Below are positions 1 to 8,227 of a stretch of DNA of 27,540 nucleotides, one piece after another. The stretch covers positions 1 to 27,540 of the forward strand of contig JBGPND010000052.1 of assembly GCA_041487355.1 (NCBI GenBank), given 5' to 3'. The first letter of the stretch is position 1; each line of letters begins with the position of its first letter. A program made the position numbers and the translations under genes. This stretch comes from JAMXLO01 sp041487355. GTDB taxonomy: Bacteria; Pseudomonadota; Alphaproteobacteria; Acetobacterales; Acetobacteraceae. The notes beneath the pieces are model-generated. The model was not told where the DNA came from. It made no database searches and saw only the letters and a program-made list of their open reading frames with translations.

Positions 1-57
1 GCCATGACGGGAAAAGCGAGCGCTGACCAAGGGTCATTGATTCGGGCGGTTGGTATA

Positions 58-227
58 ATACCAGGCGCTGAAATGAATGACGTACGGTGCCCGGCCCTTC
101 CCGTCATGGCCGGGCTTGTCCCGGCCATCAGTGGTGGCACCGTGCCACGACGGATGGCCGGGACAAGCCCGGCCATGACGGGAAAAGCGAGCGCTGACCA
201 AGGGTCATTGATTCGGGCGGTTGGTAT
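58..227. mobile_element. MITE-like element with IS630-type ends
   Basis: The ends form an imperfect 24-bp terminal inverted repeat: 58-81 against the reverse complement of 204-227, with 18 of 24 positions matching by eye, both starting atacca. The element is about 170 bp and has no ORF. The right end resembles the terminus of the IS630-family element at the far right of the window (27403 onward, starting ataccaaccg). A TA precedes position 58, as expected of IS630 targets, but the right flank reads AA, so the exact target duplication is not settled. It is inferred to be a non-autonomous derivative mobilised by that transposase. Confidence 0.55.
98..184. repeat. 32-bp inverted repeat (palindromic hairpin)
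   Basis: 98-129 and 153-184 are perfect reverse complements (32 bp), separated by 23 bp that contain a further gtggcac/gtgccac dyad. The core (ccgtcatggccgggcttgtc) resembles palindromes I know from intergenic regions of alphaproteobacteria. It forms the interior of the MITE-like element. Confidence 0.85.
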
Positions 228-233
228 AAGCCC

Positions 234-920
234 TCACGCCATCTCCAGCACCCAGGGCTCGGCAACCGCCAGGCCACGCACGTCGATACCGCCAGCGAGC
301 TTGGCTGCGTAGGATTCGTGGTGATGCCCGTGCACGATGAGCCGCGCCGAGGACACCTCGGCCAGTCGGTCGATCGCGGCGAAGCCATGGCGATGACATG
401 ACGGCGCTTCGTGCGAGATCAGCACGTCGAAACGATGCTGCGCCAGCCTGGCGAAATCCTCGGGGAAAATCGAATCGCGATGCCATAGCGGCAGCCCGCC
501 GCGCCAGTGTTCGCGCGCATCGAGGCTCGCGAGGAACTCGCGGCGCGTGTTGAAGCGGGGAGGCTCGATCTTGGCGTGAGGTTCGTCCGCCCTGGGGTAC
601 CAGATGCGCGGCTTGAATACGCCGCCCAGACCGGCGATCCGCAACCCGGCAACCTCGATCACCCTGCCGCCGATGTCGCCCTCCGGAAAATCCACCGTCA
701 GGTTGTCGAAGACAGTGTCAGTCTCGGCGTCCTTGTTGCCGAGGATCCAGTGCACGGCCCAGCCCATGGTGAACAGCGAGGCGACCATATGGCGGAGCGG
801 CACGCGCAGTTCACAGTCGCCCAACAGGATCAGCGTGCCCGGCTCCTGTGCGGCACAGGCGCGCAGGATCGGGGGAAAGTTCCCGTGCGGATCGCCGGCG
901 ATGACAATGGGCGAAGGCAC
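234..920 (-). CDS. calcineurin-like metallophosphoesterase
   Basis: A 228-aa cytoplasmic protein starting at GTG. The metallophosphoesterase motifs appear in order: GDPHGNF (residues 9-15), GDCE (34-37), GNKD (61-64), then SHEAP and, near the C-terminus, HGHHHE. These supply the Asp, Asn and His ligands of a di-metal centre that hydrolyses phosphomono- or diesters. Two positions differ from the textbook motifs: GDxxD reads GDCE, and GNHD reads GNKD, replacing the usual catalytic His with Lys. The substrate is therefore uncertain and turnover may be altered. It lies 69 bp downstream of the emrA-like gene on the same strand and could be cotranscribed. The family is clear; the biological role is unknown. 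Confidence 0.8.
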   Translation of the reverse strand: MPSPIVIAGDPHGNFPPILRACAAQEPGTLILLGDCELRVPLRHMVASLFTMGWAVHWILGNKDAETDTVFDNLTVDFPEGDIGGRVIEVAGLRIAGLGGVFKPRIWYPRADEPHAKIEPPRFNTRREFLASLDAREHWRGGLPLWHRDSIFPEDFARLAQHRFDVLISHEAPSCHRHGFAAIDRLAEVSSARLIVHGHHHESYAAKLAGGIDVRGLAVAEPWVLEMA

Positions 921-989
921 TGCGGGACGGCCTCCTGTGAGCGTCCTCTGATATCACTCCCAGGGGGCCGAAGCCGAGACGGAACACGA

Positions 990-2069
990 TCAGCGCGGGT
1001 TGGCCGCGCTTGCCGTGGCGCGGCCGAACAGCCCGGTCACGATGTCCCCGAAATGCCGCTGGCGCCCGGTGTCGATGTTCACGGTCGCCGTCATGCCGGC
1101 GCGCAACGGCGCCTCGCCCCGGTGCGGCAGCAAGCGCACGCGCGCCGGCAGACGCTGGACCACCTTCACCCAGTTTCCCGAGGCATTCTGTGGCGGCAGG
1201 ATCGCGAACTCGGCGCCGGTGGCGGGGCTGATCGTCTCCACCTCACCATCCCAGATCTCGTCTGGATAGACGTCCAGCACCACCCTCGCCTTCTGGCCAA
1301 CGCGCACATACGTCAGTTCAGTCTCCTTCAGGTTGGCCTCCACCCAGGGCCGCCTGTCGGAGACGATGACGAACAGCGGCGTCGCCGCCTTCACCTGCTC
1401 GCCTGGCTGCAGCTTCACGTTGACCGCCACCCCGCCGATCGGTGCGAGGAGCGTGGTGTGCGCCAGATCGAGCGAGGCGCGATCGCGGTCCGCCTTCTTG
1501 TCGCGCACCAGCGGATGCTGGTCGGTGGCGATCTCGGGATTGCCGCCGAGCATCGTCAGCATACGCTGCAGACGCTTGCGCACCACATTCAGCCGGTCGC
1601 GCGCGACCGACGCCTCGTTCTGCGCCTCTTCCAGTTTGGTGGCGGAGACGACACCGGTGCGCGCCAGTTCCAGCTGGCGCATCGCCTGCCGGTTCAGATA
1701 GTCCGCGCGGCTCTCGACCTCGCCGAGCTCGCTGCGGGTTTCGAACCATGTGGCCCGGGCGTTCTCCACCTGGATGCGCGCTTCGTCCAGCGTAGCTTCC
1801 GCCTTGTCGAGCGCGAGCTGGTATGGCACCGGATCGAGCCTCACCAGCACGTCGCCGACCTTGACCGGCATCTGATCGCGCGCCGCCACGTCGAGGACCC
1901 GCCCCGACACCTCCGGCGAGACCTGCGCGATGTCGGTCTTCACGTAGGCGTCCTCGGTGCTGACGTAGCGTCCGCCCCGCTGCCAGATCGCCAGCCCGAC
2001 CGCGGCCGCCACCAGCGGCACACCGATCAACAGCACCAGGCGCAGAACCCAGACTCGCCAGCGGATCAC
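990..2069 (-). CDS. emrA: EmrA/HlyD-type membrane fusion protein
   Basis: A 359-aa periplasmic adaptor of a tripartite drug efflux pump, starting at GTG. One membrane anchor lies at about residues 8-30. It is followed by the EmrA hallmark STEDAYVKTD and the lipoyl half-motif VSPEVSGRV, a long alpha-helical hairpin (about 90-200), the second lipoyl half, and a beta-barrel carrying ATGAEFAILPPQNASGNW, which is highly typical of EmrA. It is divergent from an EmrB-type transporter 149 bp away, which is presumably its partner. No outer-membrane TolC-type gene is present in the window. The emrA symbol is by family; the substrate is unknown. Confidence 0.9.
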   Translation of the reverse strand: MIRWRVWVLRLVLLIGVPLVAAAVGLAIWQRGGRYVSTEDAYVKTDIAQVSPEVSGRVLDVAARDQMPVKVGDVLVRLDPVPYQLALDKAEATLDEARIQVENARATWFETRSELGEVESRADYLNRQAMRQLELARTGVVSATKLEEAQNEASVARDRLNVVRKRLQRMLTMLGGNPEIATDQHPLVRDKKADRDRASLDLAHTTLLAPIGGVAVNVKLQPGEQVKAATPLFVIVSDRRPWVEANLKETELTYVRVGQKARVVLDVYPDEIWDGEVETISPATGAEFAILPPQNASGNWVKVVQRLPARVRLLPHRGEAPLRAGMTATVNIDTGRQRHFGDIVTGLFGRATASAANPR

Positions 2070-2218
2070 GTTCGGAGTCCCCAGGCGATCAAGCGTGCGT
2101 TGCTGACAATCCGCAAACGGATCAATCGATCGTTGTTCGGTGGCACGCGGCGTCTCGCCTGACTCAACTGTCCAGCGTAGGATCGGCGAGCCTATCGTCA
2201 GCAGGGCAACGAGCCAAG
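2070..2218. promoter_or_regulatory. divergent promoter region between emrA- and emrB-like genes
   Basis: This 149-bp spacer lies between two divergent starts and must hold both promoters. I see no convincing -35/-10 pair. The only dyad-like stretch is atcaatcgatcgttg around 2120-2135, a weak operator candidate. No regulator gene is adjacent. Confidence 0.3.
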
Positions 2219-3742
2219 ATGTCGGACGAAGATCCCGCCGCCGGGCTGTCGGTCACACGCCGTATCCTGATCCTGATCGCCGTGGTTCTGGCGTCGACGC
2301 TGTATTCCACCACGCTGCTGATCGCGTCAACGCTGCTGCCGCAGATGCAAGGCGCGTTGGCGGCGACACCGGACGAGATCGCCTGGGCGATGACGTTCAA
2401 CATCCTCGCCACGGCCGTGGTCACGCCGATGACCGGCTGGTTGGTCGGCAGCTTCGGCCGTCGCAACGTGATGGTGGGATCGGTCCTCTGCTTCTCCGTC
2501 GCCACGTATTTCTGCGGCGACTCGGACTCGCTGCAGGCGCTGGTGTTCTGGCGCATCGTGCAAGGCGGGGCCGGTGCTCCGGTGGTGCCGCTGTCCAATG
2601 CGATCGTGCTCGACAGTTTCCCGCGCCGGCAGGCCGGTCTGGTCAGCTCGATCTTCGGCATGGCCGTCGTCATCGGCCCGGTGATCGGCCCGACCCTCGG
2701 CGGCTATCTGGCGGAGGAATATAGCTGGCGCTGGGCGTTCTACATGCTGGTGCCCGTCGGGCTCGCGTCGGTCGTCGGGGTGTGGCTCACTCTCCCGTCG
2801 GACCGGCCAGAGGCACGCGTGCGGCTCGACTGGATCGGTTTCCTCACGCTCGCCGCCGCGATGTCGTGTGTGCAACTCGTACTGTCGCGCGGCCAGCGGC
2901 TCGACTGGTTCGAATCGAGCGAGATCATCCTGGAGACGATCGGCGCAGTCGCTGCATTCTATCTGTTCCTCGCGCACAGCCTCACGGCGCGGCGGCCATT
3001 CCTGAACCTGCGGCTGCTGCTGGACCGCAACTATGCGATCGGACTCGTCCTGGTGACGATATACGGCATGCTGAATTTCACGCCCGTGGTGCTGCTGCCG
3101 CCGCTGTTGCAGCAGTATGCCGGCTATCCGGACGAGATCATCGGCGAGATCCTCGGCATGCGCGGTATCGGCGCCACGATCGGCTTTTTTCTGGCGATGT
3201 TTGCCGGCAGACTGGAGCCGCGTATCGGCATGACGATCGGCTTCCTGATCCAGGTGATTTCGGGCCTGTGGCTGATGAGTCTGGACCTCAACGTCGACAT
3301 GAGCATCCTGGCGGCGAACAGCATCCTGCAGGGCATGGCGGTGGGCATCATCTGGGTGCCGCTGACCGTGACCACGTTCGCGACGCTGGAGACCCGCAAC
3401 ATGCCGGAGGGCATGGCGCTGTTCCATCTGCTGCGCAACATCGGCTCGAGCTTCTTCATCTCGATCTGCGTCGCCGAGATCATCCACTCGACGGGTGCGA
3501 ACTACAGCCGCATGACCGAGATGATCTCGCCCTACAACAAGGCGCTGTCGCTGCCCTGGGTGATGGGCGGATGGTCGATCGACACGCTGCCGGGACTCGC
3601 GCGGCTGGCGAAGGAGATCAACCGCCAGGCGGCGATGATCGGCTACGTGAATGCGTTCGGTCTCTACACCGCCGCCTCGGCGGCGGCGATCCTGGTGGTG
3701 ATGTTTGCCAGGAAACGCCAGCGGGTCGTGGCGGCGGAGTGA
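2219..3742 (+). CDS. emrB: DHA2-family (EmrB/QacA-type) MFS drug efflux transporter
   Basis: A 507-aa inner-membrane proton antiporter of the 14-TM DHA2 subfamily, starting at ATG 2219. The N-terminal region shows the first helix (STLYSTTLLIASTLLPQM). It is followed by the loop motif GWLVGSFGRRNVMVG (motif A-like) and the helix with VIGPVIGPTLGGYL, the motif C of drug:H+ antiporters. Hydrophobic segments continue to the C-terminus and the length is normal for the family. Together with the divergent EmrA-like adaptor it would export hydrophobic toxicants across the envelope. The symbol is by family only. Confidence 0.9.
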   Translation: MSDEDPAAGLSVTRRILILIAVVLASTLYSTTLLIASTLLPQMQGALAATPDEIAWAMTFNILATAVVTPMTGWLVGSFGRRNVMVGSVLCFSVATYFCGDSDSLQALVFWRIVQGGAGAPVVPLSNAIVLDSFPRRQAGLVSSIFGMAVVIGPVIGPTLGGYLAEEYSWRWAFYMLVPVGLASVVGVWLTLPSDRPEARVRLDWIGFLTLAAAMSCVQLVLSRGQRLDWFESSEIILETIGAVAAFYLFLAHSLTARRPFLNLRLLLDRNYAIGLVLVTIYGMLNFTPVVLLPPLLQQYAGYPDEIIGEILGMRGIGATIGFFLAMFAGRLEPRIGMTIGFLIQVISGLWLMSLDLNVDMSILAANSILQGMAVGIIWVPLTVTTFATLETRNMPEGMALFHLLRNIGSSFFISICVAEIIHSTGANYSRMTEMISPYNKALSLPWVMGGWSIDTLPGLARLAKEINRQAAMIGYVNAFGLYTAASAAAILVVMFARKRQRVVAAE

Positions 3743-3918
3743 AGGGCGCACGCCCGGCATTCATGGCTTCTGACAGTAGGTTCAACGTGACGGAAACAGC
3801 CTCGCCTCGCGTCGAGGGAGCCGACGTCTCAGTGGTCTGAAATCGCGGGGGCAGATCACCTCCAGTCACTGACCTTAAGCTCTGCCTTCAGTCGCCGACG
3901 CGGTCCGCCGCTCTCAGT

Positions 3919-3927
3919 CCAGACTGG
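3919..3927. repeat. 9-bp target-site duplication, left copy
   Basis: ccagactgg at 3919-3927 recurs directly at 5496-5504, each immediately outside the 17-bp terminal inverted repeats of the insertion sequence. The shared bases extend to 12 if the first three bases of the left end are counted, so 9 bp is the minimum consistent duplication. Confidence 0.7.
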
Positions 3928-3997
3928 CAGCAGTTCTCATTTTGTCGGGACACTCCGGGGGGAGACAGAAGCGCGGGTTATTTGTTGAGGCGTGGCA

Positions 3998-5331
3998 TCA
4001 AGGCCCGAGCGGTGGCGGGCGCGTGAATGCGAGCGTCTGGAGCAGGTGATCCCAGGAGGGGAACACCAGGTAGCTGGTGACAGCGCGCAGGTGCTGGAAG
4101 AAGCCTTGGCGGGTGCCGATTTTCTGCATGGCCGCTCGCCAGATCTGCTCGGCCAGTTCACAGACGGTGTGACAGGCGAAGGCCAGCAGGTTCAGCGTGG
4201 CGAGCACGGCCGCGAGGTGCTGTTTGCCGTGGCCGAAATTGTGATCCAGGTTGTAGCCCTTGGTTTTCAGGGTGTTGAAGCCTGCGTTCTCGATCTTCCA
4301 TCTTGCCCGACCGCAGGCCGCCAGTTCGACCACGGTGTTGCGCCCGACCGGCAGGTCGGTGATGAAGCTGTTGCGGTAGGTCACCGTGCCGGCCGCATTG
4401 GCGATCTCGATCATCAACCAATTGACCGTCATGGCGTCGATATCGCCGCGCAACGGCACGTCGCACACCCAGCGGTAGCGGTGGGTGACCCGCTTTCGTC
4501 CGTGCTTGACCGTCTGCGTCAATTCTTCCGGCTTGATGCCGTACAGATACTCTTCGATCGTCGGATGCGAGCTGGGCTTGCAGACGAACAGGAAGTGCGC
4601 GCCCACGTCCCGTACCGCCTGGCAGAGCGGCTGGCGGGAGAACAGGTCATCGCCGAGATACACCGGCCTGAGCCGCGCATAACGGCCGCCGTGCGCCGCC
4701 AACCAGCGCCGCGCCGCGCAGCTCTCGCAATCCTGCTTGTCGTGCCCATCCCCCGGGTCAAGCCCGGGGGCAGGCTCTGCGGGACGATGAACTCCGGCTC
4801 CAGCGGCACCGCGCGGTTATGGCCCGGGCCGACCAACGTTGCCGCCAGCATGGAATGGAAATACTCGATCCCGTCCTTGCCGCGCTTGCGGGTGGAGCAG
4901 GCCGGGCAGTGTATCTCGGTGGAGCAGTGATACTCCGTGCCGTCCAGCGCGATCAGCACATGGCCGCCCCCAGGGCCGCCCAGATGGCGGAAGTTGTCCA
5001 TCCCGCCAGATCGCTCCAGTTCGCCCACGACATCGGCGAACATCGGCTGGAACTGCGCCGGCGCGACCGGATCGAGCATCATGCGTACCTGGCCATCGCC
5101 GGGGATCTTGCTCATGCCAAACAGCGTCTCGCAGTTCGAGCCGCCCTGGCCAGTGGACAGATGCCGCTGATGGGCCTGGAACGACGGGCTCTGCATGAAG
5201 AACACCGCGAATCCGGCCAACCCGAAATCCGCCATCTCATACTGCGTATTCTTGCCCCGCCGCCGGTCCGGCAGCGACTGGCAGCAGCGACGCAACGAGT
5301 CGATAAGCCGGCTGATGACCTGCACACACAC
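3998..5331 (-). pseudogene. transposase, frameshifted by a 26-bp palindromic insert
   Basis: The N-terminal part reads from 5331 in one frame: MADFGLAGFAVFF, ALDGTEYHCS, and ending in EPEFIVPQ. The C-terminal part reads to 3998 in a second frame: DGHDKQDCE, then the DDE-type core with VYLGDDLFS, and later GRARWKIENAGFNTLKTKGY, NFGHGKQHL and TLNLLAF. GRARWKIEN carries the likely catalytic Glu. The frames part exactly at a 26-bp GC-rich palindrome at 4751-4776. Removing those 26 bases joins PQ directly to DGHD and gives a single 435-codon ORF, the expected family size. The original gene was therefore intact and was broken by the insert, so the copy is probably immobile unless frameshifting occurs. 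Confidence 0.85.
4751..4776. repeat. 26-bp palindromic insert inside the transposase gene
   Basis: The plus strand holds ccccggg-tcaag-cccgggg plus a short tail. The boundaries are deduced from the continuity of the interrupted transposase reading frame. A close relative, cctgcccccgggcacttgac plus a run of g, lies inside rne at 20773-20799. Confidence 0.75.
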
Positions 5332-5495
5332 AACGAATCGAAGATCGCGCCGCGCCGAAAGCCACCAGTCTCCAGGCTGGCCCGCTTTGTCCTCGACTGT
5401 TGCATTACAGACTCACTCCGCCCACCCCGCCCTCCTCTCCCCAACCGCCTGCCGATCGCCGCTACACACCCTTCGAGCCAAAATGAGAACTGCTG

Positions 5496-5504
5496 CCAGA
5501 CTGG
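5496..5504. repeat. 9-bp target-site duplication, right copy
   Basis: ccagactgg, identical to 3919-3927, abuts the right inverted repeat of the insertion sequence. Confidence 0.7.
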
Positions 5505-5537
5505 CAGGTAACGTGCCAAGCTGGTTCAATGTGACTC

Positions 5538-7238
5538 GTGTCGGAGTCTCCGGAAGCGTTGCAACGAGAACGTCGTCGCGGCTCGCGATGGGACCCACGC
5601 CTGCCGGCCGTGTTGGCATTGCTGGTCGTGACGTTATGCGGTCTGCCGGCGGTGTGGAACAGCCACTGGATGTGGATCGACGATCAGATGGTGGTCGGCT
5701 CGCAACTGTGGCCGCCAGACAGCATATTCAACCAGTCGTGGCATGCGCAGGGCCGCGAGTTCATCGCACACGGCTTGTATTTCAAGCTGCTGTCCCTCGT
5801 CTTCCCATTGCAGCCATTTTGGTATTATCTCGCCAATTATGTGACACATGTTTGCGTCGTCGGCTTGGCCGCATGGGTGGTCTGGCGAGCTACGAGATCC
5901 GGCACCGCCACAGCGCTCTGCGCACTGACTGCAGGATTAGCTTCCACCGGGCCGGAGGTCTTCCTGACCCTGCTGAAGCAGGAACTGCAGATGACGCTTT
6001 GGCTGCTCGTCGCCTTGCTGGTGCTACAGCGCCTGGTGCGGCCGGATCGGTTCCGGCCCACCGGAACACTGGTCGCGTTGGCGGTCGCGACATTTCTATC
6101 GGGCACGCTTGGGAAAGAGAACTTCGTCATCCTGCCGGCCGGTCTGGCGGGGGGGCTGGTGTGTGCGGCATTGACGGCTCCGCGGCTCCGCTTGCCGGGC
6201 CGTCTCTTTGCTGCGGTCTTCGCCACATCGATTGGCACCGCCGCCGTGTTCGTGGAACGGCACCTGCTGGGCACGCGCAGCATCGCCGAGGGCGCCTACA
6301 CAGGAAGCCTGTTCGTATTTCATCCAACGCTTGCTGCCTCGCTCGAGCGCGCGAGGATTTATGGCTTCCAGGCAGGGGATGCCATGGCGCTGGTGACGGT
6401 TGCCGCGGTTGCCTGCGTCGGCTGCGTAGTTGCAGCAATATTCCGAAAGCGCGACCTGACGACTGCCCAGGCTGTTGCCATCACGTGCGCGGCAGCAGCG
6501 GTGACGCAGGTCGTGTTCAACGTGGTTTTCCTCTCATTCGTCCAGATTTACTATCTCTATCCGGCCGCGATACTGGGCACGGTGGCATTGGCGTGCTTGT
6601 GGCCGGCCGCGTCAGAGCACATTGGGGCTGCGTCCGGACCGGCGCGCGGGAAACGGTTCTGTCGCACCGGTTTGACGGCAGTCCTGGTCAGTACAGCGAT
6701 GCTGACGCTGCCGACATTTGCATTGCGTCTATACGCTCAGAACGTCATTCCGGCGTTGGAATGGCGGCTGATCACTGCAATCGCAGCTATGCCACCGCAC
6801 AGTCTGGTGTTGCTGGGGTTCCCGCCAGACGCGGAAATGATCGGGAATACCAGCGTGCTGCTGCAGCGCGCCCTGGGTCGCAGCGACATCACAATCGAAT
6901 CGGCCTTTGATACGAACAAAGCGGCACGGCTATCGGAGGCGCACGCGGAACGGCGGCCGGTCTTCCTGGCGTTCGTCTATGACCCCGGGGAAAACTGGAA
7001 GGTCGGCGTACGCGGCGTCGCGCAGAAGTCGCGCACCGAGATACTGGCGCTGGCGGCCGCGCATGGTATCGGCCGTGTCTGTCCTGACCTGCGAGAGACT
7101 TTGGAACCGTGGCCGATCACCGTATCGCGGGTCTATCCTTCGCTGCCTCCGATATTGACCATTCGATTCGGCTACGGATGGGAACTGGACCGTCTGCCGC
7201 CACCATCCCTTGCCATCTCTGGATGCGGATCGAGCTAA
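5538..7238 (+). CDS. polytopic membrane protein, GT-C glycosyltransferase-like
   Basis: A 566-aa protein. The start is GTG at 5538, because an in-frame TGA lies two codons upstream (5532-5534). A basic N-terminus precedes a first membrane helix (about residues 22-42). It is followed by an acidic loop with WIDDQMV, and then roughly ten more hydrophobic segments up to about residue 400. The last ~160 residues are mostly soluble. An Asp-Asp pair in the first extracytoplasmic loop after TM1 is the layout of GT-C lipid-linked-sugar glycosyltransferases, but I recognise no specific family, so the function is inferred from topology only. Its upstream region was replaced by the insertion sequence ending 42 bp before the start, so expression may depend on the IS. 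Confidence 0.6.
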   Translation: MSESPEALQRERRRGSRWDPRLPAVLALLVVTLCGLPAVWNSHWMWIDDQMVVGSQLWPPDSIFNQSWHAQGREFIAHGLYFKLLSLVFPLQPFWYYLANYVTHVCVVGLAAWVVWRATRSGTATALCALTAGLASTGPEVFLTLLKQELQMTLWLLVALLVLQRLVRPDRFRPTGTLVALAVATFLSGTLGKENFVILPAGLAGGLVCAALTAPRLRLPGRLFAAVFATSIGTAAVFVERHLLGTRSIAEGAYTGSLFVFHPTLAASLERARIYGFQAGDAMALVTVAAVACVGCVVAAIFRKRDLTTAQAVAITCAAAAVTQVVFNVVFLSFVQIYYLYPAAILGTVALACLWPAASEHIGAASGPARGKRFCRTGLTAVLVSTAMLTLPTFALRLYAQNVIPALEWRLITAIAAMPPHSLVLLGFPPDAEMIGNTSVLLQRALGRSDITIESAFDTNKAARLSEAHAERRPVFLAFVYDPGENWKVGVRGVAQKSRTEILALAAAHGIGRVCPDLRETLEPWPITVSRVYPSLPPILTIRFGYGWELDRLPPPSLAISGCGSS

Positions 7239-7341
7239 TCCGCTGACGCGGCGGGCACGGCGGCTCATTATCTTGAGCGCCGAGATGTCCGCCAGCCGGG
7301 GTTCTGGGTGCTGCACCCTACCCCAGAGACGAAGCTCCCCA

Positions 7342-7722
7342 ATAACGCAGGTCAGCCCGCTGCGTCGTCGCATGATCGAGGATATGACGGTCCGCGATCG
7401 GCCGCCTGCGACGGAGCGATCGTATGTGCACGCGGCTGCCAAGGTTGGCCACTTCTTCGGCCGCACGCCGGAGTGGCTCGAACCGGAGGAAGAGCGCGCC
7501 TTCCAGATACATCTCGTTGCCGGCAGCATATGGTGGCCGGCGCGGAACCAGACGATCTGCGCGCTGCACTTCCTCTGCGGTGTGACGCTCGGGCGGGCTG
7601 ATCTGCCGGAGCGGATCTGTAATATCAGATCGGACACTTACGGTGGAAAGACCGATGATCGAGGGGTCTCACCCCGCGCGGGCGGTCCGGACGTGGCGGA
7701 AGCCCTGATGATCAGGGTGTGA
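7342..7722 (+). pseudogene. tyrosine recombinase (phage integrase) N-terminal fragment
   Basis: A reading frame from about 7342 contains VSPLRRRMIEDMTVRDRPPA, TERSYVHAAAKVGHFFGR, RAFQIHLV, NQTICALHFL, GVTLGRADLPERI. This matches the SAM-like N-terminal core-binding domain of tyrosine integrases of the type found with IS91-like elements. Similarity stops after LPERI (7617) and the frame ends at 7722. The catalytic domain with the R-H-R-Y residues is absent. The codon before TQVSPLRRR is ATA (7342), possibly a decayed ATG. It is a non-functional relic marking past mobile DNA. Confidence 0.7.
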
Positions 7723-7724
7723 AT

Positions 7725-7759
7725 GGAGCCACCCCGCTTCGGAGGAACGAGGTGGCTCC
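7725..7759. repeat. 9-bp-stem hairpin downstream of the integrase relic
   Basis: ggagccacc and ggtggctcc pair across a 17-nt loop. Only two T residues follow, so it is a weak terminator candidate. It could equally be the end of a decayed mobile element. Confidence 0.45.
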
Positions 7760-7961
7760 TTGGCGCGATAGAGCCGTCTAATCGGACAGCGGGGGAGGCT
7801 TGCCAGCGCGTGGGTTACGACGACGTTTCATTATCACAAAGACCCATGCGAAACAAATCATGCACCGAGGGGTAGCCCCGAGCGACGATCGCAGTGGTGA
7901 TGCTGGCGGAGGAACGCAAGCGGCTCGCGCCGGCGGAGTGAAGGCGTACCCATTCAATAGG

Positions 7962-8127
7962 TTGTCATCCCCGCGCAAGCGGGGACCCAGGGGGTACCGT
8001 CATCGCTGGGGCAGGGATGGATGCATTTACACGCTCGAATCCTGTCCCCGCGAAGGCGGGGAGCGGGCATACAGTGAGACCGCCACTTTCATTTCGGCTC
8101 TGGGTTCCCGCTTGCGCGGGAATGACG
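7962..8127. repeat. cluster of gtcatccccgcg-type palindromes
   Basis: 7962-7991 (ttgtcatccccgcgcaagcg, continuing ggggaccc) is the inverted partner of 8098-8127 (ctgggttcccgcttgcgcgg, continuing gaatgac). Between them, 8041-8063 carries a third unit (gtccccgcgaaggcgggg). This is the same family as the long palindrome at 24755-24827. It is a dispersed intergenic repeat typical of alphaproteobacteria. Confidence 0.75.
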
Positions 8128-8227
8128 ATTGCAAATCAAAACCTCAGTTCGGCGGTATCGGAAAGCTTTGCGGTCAGCGACTCTGATACCGACACTGGTG
8201 CTGCTACAGGACGGCCGTGACGCGCAT

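Larger units (their letters stand above)
1..229. repeat. 58-bp direct repeat, two copies (1-58 and 172-229)
   Basis: Positions 1-58 and 172-229 are identical over 58 bp, both ending in ggttggtataa. The first copy begins at the window edge, so the full unit may be longer. The arrangement fits the right-hand portions of two adjacent copies of one small mobile element, the second complete copy being 58-227. There is no coding potential. The short ORFs that cross it simply read through the repeat. Confidence 0.85.
3928..5495 (-). mobile_element. 1,568-bp insertion sequence with DDE-type transposase
   Basis: The termini are 17-bp perfect inverted repeats (3928-3944, cagcagttctcattttg, and its complement at 5479-5495). 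Including 4 more bases, the repeat extends to 21 bp (3924-3944 and 5479-5499). It is flanked by 9-bp direct repeats (3919-3927, 5496-5504). The interior is one transposase gene on the minus strand. The element sits 42 bp upstream of the GTG start of the downstream membrane protein gene and so has replaced its original upstream region. I cannot name the ISfinder family with certainty. Confidence 0.8.
7723..8227. other. gene-free stretch with several palindromes
   Basis: About 500 bp between the integrase relic and the cysA stop, with no convincing gene. A 9-bp stem (ggagccacc at 7725-7733, ggtggctcc at 7751-7759) is followed by a degenerate tail. A set of palindromes of the ccccgcgaaagcgggg type occupies 7962-8127. 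The short minus ORF at 7778-7978 lacks recognisable features. Confidence 0.6.

Noticed and set aside
507..2162. 551-codon plus-strand ORF across the phosphoesterase and emrA region
   Set aside because: It is antisense to two well supported genes, His/Arg-rich, with no motifs; a GC-driven shadow.
3744..3755. gggcgcacgccc hairpin after the emrB-like gene as terminator
   Set aside because: Five-base stem with a 2-nt loop and no T tract; too weak to call.
2327..3760. 477-codon minus-strand ORF opposite the emrB-like gene
   Set aside because: Low-complexity His/Arg/Asp composition typical of the antisense of a high-GC membrane protein gene.
7778..7978. Short minus ORF ending MICFAWVFVIMKRRRNPRAG
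   Set aside because: It has a hydrophobic-basic piece, but no ribosome site, no neighbour logic, and it runs into the palindrome cluster.
7962..8127. Possible CRISPR-like repeat cluster
   Set aside because: The units are inverted and unevenly spaced with no constant direct repeat or spacer length; they are palindromic dispersed repeats, and no cas genes are present.
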